From: Bemisia tabaci
Taxonomy: Eukaryota; Arthropoda; Insecta; Hemiptera; Aleyrodidae
Length of the DNA: 64,000 nucleotides
Reading direction: 5' to 3'
Assembly: GCF_918797505.1 (NCBI RefSeq)
Contig: NC_092796.1
Span: 28,344,098 to 28,408,097 of the forward strand
The notes below the pieces were generated by a model that worked only from the letters and a program-made list of their open reading frames with translations, did not search any database and was not told the DNA's origin. Position numbers and translations under genes: made by a program. Below, piece by piece: positions 56,383 to 64,000 of the stretch; the first letter of the stretch is position 1; every line of letters begins with the position of its first letter.

Positions 56383-57484
56383 TTTCCTTGCATTACACGC
56401 ATTTTTTCACTTTGAAAAGTACAGATTATTGCATTTTGTTTAAATTCAAGGCATTTGAGGAGATTTCAACATGTCTAGCTACCCAATCAAGTTTTACTTC
56501 TTACGGAAGACTTTTGGCCCCCCTTCCTCCACGATTTTGCTGAAATGCGGTCCCTGAATATTGGCCCCTGCTATGTACAGCGAAAATTTCCACCTCGAAT
56601 CATGCACGCAGAAATAGGCAAGGAGTTACGTGAAATCATTCTGATGCCAATTGCGGTGCACGGGGTATCCAAATTTTTCATGATGGAAGGGGTGATTACG
56701 GCGTATTTTAACTGGAGAACATCTTCGAATATACCACACAGCACACGTAATTTCGCGGCACCACTCCAGTTCTAGTGCGCTTGCGCGGAAACGATGTAAA
56801 CGCGAGAGCAGCCAAGTCGGGAACTCGCACACGAGATCACAGTGATGTCAAAGTTAAGGACCTTAAGCTCAACAAAAACATTCTCTAGAACTGAGCCATT
56901 TCTGCAGACGCTATACGTATGAGCTTGAGCGTTCCAAGGCTTCGTATTTCGCCGATCAAAAAGATTTGAGAGCCCTACTATAAAGTTAAATAATAAAAAA
57001 TCTTCCGTATTATCACTTATTTTTCCATAAAAATAGATAATATGGGCGTCTGTTTCGTTTGCTACGTACGAAATATTGTACGTACAGGTTTTCACACGTG
57101 AACTACATTTTGCAAAGGCAGAGTTTTCATTATATCTTCCTTTTCTGATTCCCTGACCACCAAATTGCTCTTCTTAGACTTCAAAATTCCCGAATTTTGA
57201 CTTCCTCTAACCTTCAATCAAAACTATCGCTGAGATTATTTTGTTCTTTTCATTACGCTGATGCTCTTTCAGTTAAAGACTAAATCTCAACTTTTGGAGA
57301 TTCAAATTAAGTTTGAAAAAAGGCTCTTCGTAAGCTGTTAGGGCTCCCTGGATTGGCACCGGCTGAGATTGCCCACGAAGATACGCTTACTCATCAAATT
57401 CATGTCCTTTCTTATCAGTTACCTGGCTTTTTAATTTCGTCATAAATTCTCCGACTTTCCAGATTATCCAGAGGCCAAAAACCC
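56383..57484. other. Stretch with no recognised exon or element
   Basis: 56540-56840 is GC-richer with a 76-codon plus-strand frame lacking any known domain. A short family O-like word (CTACATTTTGCAAAG) lies at 57102. Confidence 0.3.
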
Positions 57485-57757
57485 TTGAATAGGAACCACT
57501 TCTCTGGCTCATTTTAGGGGCAATTCATGTGCCATTAGTTTCCCTCCACGGACAGGGGCTCATACATTGAACACTCATGTGCATATGAAAACTAATAGTA
57601 TACATACGCAGTTTCTAAAATTAACCAGAGCTTGTAGGAACTACAATTTCTGGCTCATCCATAAAAACACTTATTAGCATACGGAAACTAATGGTACATA
57701 CTTTGTTTCTAAAATGAGCCAGAAATTGTAAGTTCTAATTGCAAAATTTAGTCCAAA
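57485..57757. mobile_element. Two family O units head to tail
   Basis: GGAACCACTTCTCTGGCTCA near the left and CTGGCTCATCC near 57652, with TGAGCCAGAAATTGTAAG at the right, mark two overlapping copies. AAACTAATAGTATACAT and AAACTAATGGTACATAC repeat between them. Only the right unit has both arms. Confidence 0.55.
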
Positions 57758-58346
57758 GCTCAAAAAAGCTTCGGATCGCTCGACGATTAGCTCTCTAAAG
57801 TTTGGTACACACTCTCGTGATACGAAATCACGGTGGAAAATCGATTCTCTTCCGCGCGCATCGGCAACATTGTCAGGCGACCTGGAAGCGGAAAAAGTTG
57901 TTTCCCTAACTAGCAAGTGCCTGGCTAACTTATTTTCTCTTCATCAGTAGCGCAGATTCACTGGGTGAAAATATTTCAATTTCACTTCAACTGGATTTGT
58001 GGATTTTATTTTTTCCGGCCAAGCAATTATACCCCCCCCCCCCTCCGCCCTTTCGCCTCACACATGGAGGGAGATCCATACCACACCAACTTAATACATT
58101 GATCAGCTAACATACCGATCTGCGACCGAGATCGGTAAACTTTCGTTTTCGTAACGAGTGTGTGCTGTATCGCGCTAAGGTACACTGTGCAGGCAACAAG
58201 TTGGAGAGAAGTGTCCGAGAGGCCTGGGCAAAGGACACCCTCTCGTGACCCAAAACGTCTTAAGAAGATATTATTTGTCGCGATTTTTTCGGCATTTTAT
58301 CTATGTATGATTCTCTTCCCCCATGATGAATGTTTGATCAAACTTC
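57758..58346. other. Stretch with no recognised feature
   Basis: A C-run lies at 58032-58043. Two open frames under 81 codons show no domain. Confidence 0.3.
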
Positions 58347-58475
58347 AATCGGTCGTATTTCTGCCAAACAGAAATACATGCAATAAGATATGAGCCCTGA
58401 GACCAATACGAACATATGCATAACAGGGCTCAAGTCATGATGCACATAGTTCCGTTTGGCAGAAATACATCCAAT
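58347..58475. mobile_element. Family S short MITE
   Basis: GGTCGTATTTCTGCCAAACA pairs with GTTTGGCAGAAATACATCC. GAGCCCTGAGACC and CAGGGCTC lie in the core, as in 15281-15405. Confidence 0.66.
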
Positions 58476-59720
58476 CGATGCAACTAAAATTAAACTGATA
58501 AGAATGACTGAAACTGACAAAAATGGATGAAACTAATAACTACTGATACTTAAAAATTTTTAATAGCACTTTATCAATGTAACTGACATGAAACTGATAA
58601 AAATATAAAAAACAATATTTGAGGTGCGGAATGAAAAAGGCTTGTCCTCTTTTTAGGCAATTCTTAGTTTATGCAATATTCGTTTAGATTTTTGAAGTTT
58701 TCTGAGGCATCCCCAACCCTGGCCCCGCGACCAAATTCCCTTAAAATTCATGCACGTGGACACTTTGACATTACTCCTCTTGTACTTGCGTTTCCTAAAT
58801 GATGAAAATTACTTAGATCCAACACTGAGAAATCGGGAAACTCTGGGTCTGGCGTTGATCGACATGAGTAATCAATTATGAATACTCTTATCTATTTCAC
58901 CTTGGATTCACTTGTCCGATGCCCGAGTTTTCTTATCAAGTAGACATAACTACATGTAATTCTAATTATAATGTGCACTTCCCTATTTTGCGTGCGATAA
59001 CATTCCAATCATTCAATATTCTCATGTTTTTCTGTTCCTCGGCGACTATTCACGTTTTCGCGTCTTATTCCTAACGCCAGTGGCCGAGAGGACAATCTGA
59101 ACTGCGAAACCTATTTATATTTCCGGTCTGTCTTTCAATATCACCTAAGAATATAGAGAAACAGCAGTATATCGATGGCCAAATGCAAAACCACGCATCT
59201 TATTTTGGTGTTCCAAAATTTCCGCTCATTTTATTTCTTTCGAGGTTCCTTATTGCAAAATGTAATTTAGGAAGTCTGTAACCTCGCGAGCGGAGATACG
59301 TGGTTCTACACTTAAGCCATCGATAGTATCGTCTCCCGAACGAAAGAACGTACCTCTATTCCAAGATGGGAGAGAGATTTACCGGGCGCCTTCAATTTTG
59401 GCGGATAGGCAAAAAAACACACAATTCGTCGTTTCTCAATCGAAAGAGTGTAACTCTATTCCAAGGTTGCAAAATTGATTCAAACAATTCAATTTATTAT
59501 AAGAATGTACTTGAGCTGTTTTTTCGCAAAAGTTTCCTGACTTCGCCGTGAGATCGGAAGAAAAGTCAGGCTAACTTTCATTCAGATCTGCATGAATAAA
59601 AATTCTTTGGTAAAAATGCAATTAGCGAGTGGAAATATGGCGAAATTGAAATTGAAATTTAGTTACGTTCTTTGGTGCGGGGGACCAAGATTTATTTCAC
59701 TTCATAAGCTTTGATTCAAA
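58476..59720. other. Stretch with a repeated AACTGATAA word and a family O end
   Basis: 58490-58610 repeats AAACTGATAAAAAT-like words, a decayed simple repeat. 59243-59268 is a lone family O end (CCTTATTGCAAAATGTAA). No exon found. Confidence 0.4.
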
Positions 59721-60001
59721 CAAGGTGTCTACTAAAACAGAATGGCCAAAAATCAGTACTTTTTCAGTACATTCCCAGGAAATTCAGTACGTCCTCGACG
59801 GGAAAATTCTATAATTTTTCAGTACCTTAATTTGAGGAAATTCGGAAAAATTTAAAAAAATTGAATCTATCCCTCAACCTGCGAAAATATGACAAAAAAA
59901 TGAGAAAAATTCCGGACCTTGTTGCGGAATTCCGTACTTTTTCAGCACTTCCGGACCGCCCTTAAAAAATCAGTACTAATTCCGGACTTGTAGCCACCCT
60001 G
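59721..60001. mobile_element. Family E element
   Basis: CAAGGTGTCTACTAAAACAG opens it and TTGTAGCCACCCTG closes it. ATTCAA lies on both sides, a likely target duplication. Internal TTTTTCAGTAC and GGAATTCCGTACTTTTTC match the other copies. Confidence 0.68.
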
Positions 60002-60413
60002 ATTCAACAGAACGTGGACTAAAAGCACGGATTTCCCCGTGAACACTCACAAAATTGTAACCGCCTGGCGACTAAGGGCTCCCCCCGCCCCCCAAATCAC
60101 GATTGGGACGTCCTTAAAATCCGTGCAAAGCCGGGCGAATCCAGCGTGAAACCGTGCAGACACCGCTATTTAATTAACAAGCCGCTCCGACCGCGTGGGC
60201 GGGTGAGAGCGAGAGAGAGAAAGAGAGGGGGGAGGGGGTAGAAAGGTGCACTCGTAAAAAAATCATATTATTATTCGGCTCGGAAACGGAAGAGAAAATA
60301 GCAACTAGCGGTATACTCTGGTCTAGATTCCCTGGGATGCGCTGGCGTATGACGCAAACTGCGGCACTAGGAAAAAACGCCATTCCTCTAGAGTAAGAGC
60401 GTACCTCGATTTA
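60002..60413. other. Stretch with a GA-rich simple repeat
   Basis: 60205-60240 is GAGAGAAAGAGAGGGGGGAGG-like. The rest is unassigned. Confidence 0.4.
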
Positions 60414-60563
60414 AGTTTGCGATATATCGATTGATCTGTCATTTGAACCTGTGAAAAAGGATCGATTAACGGGATGTTCCCAACCAACACTTTAATAATC
60501 GATTCTTCACCATAGCTTCAAATGGGGAAATATCGATAATCGATCATTCACGCCTCGCCACTG
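60414..60563. mobile_element. Family A MITE, left end decayed
   Basis: TTTGCGATATATCGATTGAT and the right end CACGCCTCGCCACTG are clear. The palindromic core is mutated (GATGTTCCCAACCAACAC). Confidence 0.62.
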
Positions 60564-61235
60564 CTCGATTTCCGCATGAGCCCCAGGAAGTATGGATTTA
60601 TATGTAAGACAGGACTCACGTGGAAACTGAGGTACGTACTTATGTCAACGGAGCCAAGAAAAGTCATAAATCCAAAGCTCAAAAGGAAAAAGGTAATAAA
60701 AGCCAGCGTACTGCTCCGAGAATCAGCAACACTCATGTTCACTTTTCTAATTGGTTTTGCATGAATGATTTTGGGAAAAGCTGGCGACTCACTCAAACAT
60801 TAAAATTCTCTTAGTTGTCCCATACTTTGATAGACGTTTTCTTGACTTTTCAATAAAAAGAAAAGGAAAAAAACGAGGAGGCAGGATGCAAGAAATGTCC
60901 TTCATAACTCAGAGATGATCCTAGAAAATGCTTTCCTGACCTTCCTCGTACGCAGTAAATTTTTCACCAAAAAGGTTAAACGCACACGCTCCGACTCAAA
61001 TTTGGTTAATTTTTCACTGGAAGAGACTTCCTACAAAGCACGCGCTGACAAGTTTCTTAACTACTCTTGCCTCCTCAAATAAGCTCAGGTTTCCGGGTAA
61101 TCAGATTTTCAGCAAACTTAAAAAAAAAACCCTCACTAATTTTGGCTACATCGCTTAAGTTTAGCCTGATTTTAAAAAAAAAAACAGAAATCTCTCTCGA
61201 CCGTTTTGGAAAATTTGCACAAAAATTGACAAAAA
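60564..61235. other. Stretch with no recognised exon or element
   Basis: AT-rich; opposed frames of 62-82 codons at 60548-60814 have no domain. Confidence 0.3.
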
Positions 61236-61457
61236 ATACCGTAATAATCGATTCTTAGCTCCAACTTCAAATGGGGTAATATCGGGATTCGATCATTCAC
61301 GCTTCGCCACTGCATCCATCCTATTTTCAAATAATTTCGAATTTGAATCCATGGCAAAGGATCGATAAACAGGGTGTTCAAAAAATACCGTACTAATCGA
61401 TACTTTGTCATAGCTTCAAATGGGGTAATATCGAAAATCGATCATTCACGCCTCGCG
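61236..61457 (+). mobile_element. Two family A fragments in direct order
   Basis: 61236-61312 is a right half (AATAATCGATTCTTAGC to CGCTTCGCCACTG). 61340-61457 is a longer right part (GGATCGATAAACAGGGTG to CACGCCTCGCGAC). Both start next to an AAAAAATACCGTA word, so the pair may come from one duplication. Confidence 0.55.
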
Positions 61458-61970
61458 ACACGAACGCAGACGAGCGAGCGGGCGAGCAGCGGGGCACAGC
61501 GCGCTTCCGTCGATGGCTGTCGGAGTCGCGACGCGGCGCTGCTCCGTTCCCGTTGCCGTCTCGAGTGCCCCCTCCCCCCCGCCCCCGCGAATTTCAATCA
61601 AACAGTCGCCCAACTTTAATCTCCGATTCAATTATTTAACCGGGGTTCTTTCGTAATGCTAACGCGCTTTTCCGCCGCCGCCCCGCCTTTGTTGTCATGT
61701 CTTGCGTCCGCGTCACTTCCGAGAACCGCGTAACGGTGCATCCGTCCGCTATGGGGGGGGGGGGGGGGGGGGGCGATGGAGCATACGTGATTTGTCCGCG
61801 TCGTCGCTGACGAATCCCCGGTTACGCGTGCATCGTTACCAGGTAATACTGAAAAATCACCATTTTCTCATTGAGTTTTACGGAATATTGCCGGGTTTCA
61901 GCGAAATCTGGCGACTGCGCACGCGCGTCCAATTGCGGCTCGCGCTTTCCTCGTCTGGGCTTACCATTTT
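61458..61970. other. GC-rich stretch with a long G-run
   Basis: A run of about 22 G lies at 61754-61773. 61460-61730 is CpG-rich and could be regulatory. ATG at 61699 starts a short frame (MSCVRVTSEN...) that runs into the G-run. I do not call it a gene. Confidence 0.3.
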
Positions 61971-62316
61971 CCGCGGTTCGCTAGGAGGAAATTGGTCGGT
62001 TGCGCGTGTCTCGAAATCGTGTTCGACGGTTGAGTCTTGTCGATCATGAGGGGCCAGGAACTGTCCGATCGCCGCGGTTTATGTGTCAAATTAGCGGAGA
62101 TGTAGCCACTTGAGGACAGGTTGGATGACGTCATCCATCGTTTGTTGGAACGTACTGGTTCCTTCCCGTGCATGGTTCGCGAGGGGGAAATCAGCCGGTT
62201 GCGCGTGTCTCAAAATCCTGTTGGATGGTTGAGTCTTGTCGATCATAGGGGACCAGGAACTGTCCGATCGCTGCGGTTCAAGCGTCAAATGAGCGGAGAT
62301 AAAGGCACTTCAAAAT
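61971..62316 (+). repeat. Tandem duplication, two units of about 200 bp
   Basis: GGTTGCGCGTGTCTC, GGTTGAGTCTTGTCGATCAT, CAGGAACTGTCCGATCGC and GAGCGGAGATAAAGGCAC-like words occur twice in the same order. The units differ at a modest number of sites. Open frames on both strands simply follow the repeat. Confidence 0.7.
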
Positions 62317-62459
62317 ACGATGGATAACGTTTTTCATCGTTCCCCGGAAGGCAGAATAATACCCCTTACGGCTGTTCCGTTCTAGACATCGTCAATTTTT
62401 GCGCACTTACAGATATCTCATAGCCGATTAGACGAACTTCGTTGTTTTAGCTAATGGTG

Positions 62460-62870
62460 TCTACAGAACTCTTGACTGTGCTTATTTCCTGAGCTGATTT
62501 TTCCCAGATTTTCAGGAGCTCATTCCGTGATGAGAAGCCGAAGTTTTCTTCCACTGTCCCGGGATATCCTTGGAAAAACTACATAATTCTCCTCAGTTCC
62601 TGATACTACGAACATCAAATTTGTTCATCTATCAGCCGATTCTTAAGCGCGCATCCAAACCGTAATTCCGAAAGTGTTCTTGATGTTCTTATAGTCTAGT
62701 AAATGAAAGCTCTTCTTTGGATGTGATAATTTTGAGAACCAAAAATATCTTTTAAGAGGTCAATAATGGCGAAAATGATTTCTGAAAGGTAGAGGAAGAA
62801 ATTCCCGGTTTTGGGAACAAATTCCCTTATTTTCCCCTGATTTCATTTACAATAAATTACACTAATTTGG
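62460..62870 (+). repeat. Dispersed repeat W, copy 2
   Basis: It shares ordered blocks with 35860-36370 (GGAGCTCATTCCGTGATGAG, ATCAGCCGATTCTTAAG, AGGTCAATAATGGCG, GGTAGAGGAAGAAATTCC). Ends undefined. Confidence 0.5.
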
Positions 62871-62914
62871 ATTTCGATTCTTGGAAGAGCGTTTCGGCTC
62901 TCTTCGGTAGCACG

Positions 62915-63523
62915 CTGTCTTGCTAAGGAAAAACGCCGTATGGACATTCGAATGTTGCTTTTCATCATATAAAATATTTATTTTTGAAGGAAGTTATGAA
63001 CACAGTACCTATATAGGGAGAGTATGGACAACTCGAAATATGTAGCTCTTACGGCCCAAAAGGGTAGGTAACCTTTGAAAACGAAAAATGTCACTGTCAA
63101 TCTTTAGACTTCAATATCAAACGAAAATGGACAAGAAAATTCATAAACAAGCATTCTTCCGCAAAAATGAGTAAATTTATGCAAAAACCAAGTCAAATAC
63201 GTGCTTTACCAACGACAGTTCCCAAAAATTGTGATTATAAAATCACTCTGGATAATTTGAATTCATAGATTACCTACCCTTTTGGGGTCTAAGAACTCCA
63301 TCACCTAACCTCAAAATTTTCGACATGTCCATACTCTCCCTATATAGGTACTTTAGTTATGAATATTTTTCCTCAAAAATTTCAGAGGTTTTAGATAAAA
63401 TTACGAACAAAATCCTCTGAAAAATTGAAAGAAAAACTCGTCAATTTCCCCGAAAATGTACGTTTTGTCAAAGAAAATTTTGCTACGTCTGAAGGTTCAT
63501 ACGGCGTTGTTCCTTAGCACGAG
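62915..63523. mobile_element. Family B element split by family F
   Basis: CTGTCTTGCTAAGGAAAAACG on the left and CGTTGTTCCTTAGCACGAG on the right are family B ends. Family F (63001-63354) is inserted, and the joined halves restore the usual B sequence AGTTATGAATATTTTTCC. Confidence 0.7.
63001..63354. mobile_element. Family F element with 9-bp duplication
   Basis: The ends AGTACCTATATAGGGAGAGT and ACTCTCCCTATATAGGTACT are near-perfect inverted repeats. AGTTATGAA occurs at 62992-63000 and again at 63355-63363. The interior has GTCGAAATATGTAGCTCTT and CTCCATCACCTAACC shared with 51909-52268. Confidence 0.78.
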
Positions 63524-63733
63524 AGGACGGGAGTCCGGTTGAGCCCCGTTTGGCCCCCGGTCTGAGAACTTTCCTCTCCGTTTGAAAGGAGGCTAAAATT
63601 CATAAAATCACGTAGCGACGTGGGGGGGGGGGGGGGGGGGGAGGACCAAAGAGACGAGCCCTGCCGCATGATAACATAATAATAAAAAAAGAAGGTGCGC
63701 GCGCGAGCAGGCATAGACACACGCAACGCGCAA

Positions 63734-63976
63734 CGGCGCACAGTGGATCGAATCCATGGGAAAGGTCGGACATAATTTGGAAACTTTAAAAGCTTATAAC
63801 TCCGTTTACACAAAACTTTGAGGTTCTGTAAGTGGTTTCATCGTTTTCCTTGTAAAATTTTCTTCTACAAACAACCATTGAAATTTAAAATGTGACGTAA
63901 TAAACATCAGAATTTGTAGTTATAGTCAGAGATGTCATGTCCAACCTTTCTAATTGACTCGATCCACTGCGCGGCG
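63734..63976. mobile_element. Family H element, intact
   Basis: The ends CGGCGCACAGTGGATCGAAT and GACTCGATCCACTGCGCGG are inverted. The interior is uninterrupted (TTTAAAAGCTTATAACTCC, TTAAAATGTGACGTAATAAA). A G-run of about 20 bases lies at 63622-63641, just before it. Confidence 0.7.
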
Positions 63977-64000
63977 AGAGAAAACCGAAACTCGCGGCGG

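Larger units (their letters stand above)
35349..64000. other. Right part: upstream intron or 5' flank of the minus-strand gene
   Basis: The exon at 35133-35348 starts with an acceptor, so the gene must continue to the right. I could not identify its next exon before 64000 with confidence. The region is mostly nested repeats, listed separately. Candidate 5' sites are the CpG-dense patches near 36.5, 40.2, 46.2 and 52.7-53.2 kb. Confidence 0.4.

Noticed and set aside
1..64000. CRISPR arrays, operons, prophage or viral integrations
   Set aside because: No regularly spaced short repeats with unique spacers, no clustered same-strand long frames, and no capsid, polymerase or integrase-like peptide was seen.

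Overview
The window looks like nuclear DNA of an arthropod, most likely a sap-feeding hemipteran. A whitefly such as Bemisia tabaci is my guess, made from remembered repeat types and not tested. Evidence for a eukaryote is direct: spliced exons with consensus GT/AG borders, a C2H2 zinc-finger gene, long AT-rich introns, and dozens of short inverted-repeat elements (MITEs) with target-site duplications. There is no operon, ribosome-binding site, CRISPR array or phage module.

Only two genes are well supported, and they converge. On the left, plus strand, positions 1240-2251 are the last coding exon of a zinc-finger protein with eight fingers and an acidic C-terminal tail. Its earlier exons lie to the left. 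On the minus strand, three exons (35133-35348, 16351-16480, 12443-12672) join in phase into the C-terminus of one protein. This carries an RIQF phosphatase-1 docking motif and blocks resembling phostensin/taperin (PPP1R18/TPRN) proteins. Its introns are 18.65 kb and 3.68 kb, and the 5' part lies to the right of 35348, possibly outside the window. Between the two stop codons (2252-12442) the base composition flips from T-rich to A-rich on the plus strand near 8.65 kb, as expected if two long 3' regions meet there.

Most of the rest is non-autonomous mobile DNA. I use arbitrary letters for families: A (ends CAGTGGCG, about 160 bp, near-perfect 8-bp duplications, hAT-like); B (CTGCCGTGCTAAGG, about 250 bp, the commonest); C (CACTGGAAAAA, TA duplications); D (CAGGGTTGCCAC); E (CAGGGTGTCTAC); F (AGTACCTATATAGG); G (CAGTGTTCGAAAC, hAT-like); H (CGCACAGTGGATCGA); I (CAGTGGCGATT); K (CACGGAGAAAA snapback); O (TACATTTTGCAAT); P (CAGGGCCGGATTAAG, about 1 kb, two perfect 8-bp duplications, hAT); Q (GAGTCCCTTTATACTG, TA duplications); S, U, W and others. 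They are heavily nested. D sits in H four times, and A, E, F, G and N each interrupt B copies, which gives a relative insertion order. No intact transposase was seen, so all must have been moved from elsewhere.

Other structure includes a 0.65-kb purine/pyrimidine tract (24.36-25.02 kb) interrupted by a snapback MITE, a G-rich tract next to exon 35133-35348, two short tandem arrays (20.05-20.56 and 61.97-62.32 kb), a tRNA-like Pol III unit (22.7-22.8 kb), and a CpG-dense candidate promoter at 52.65-53.18 kb. I found no clearly new functional system. The most unusual items are the repeat nesting, the long near-perfect hairpins inside elements, and the inverted composite repeat shared by 33.9 and 43.5 kb.
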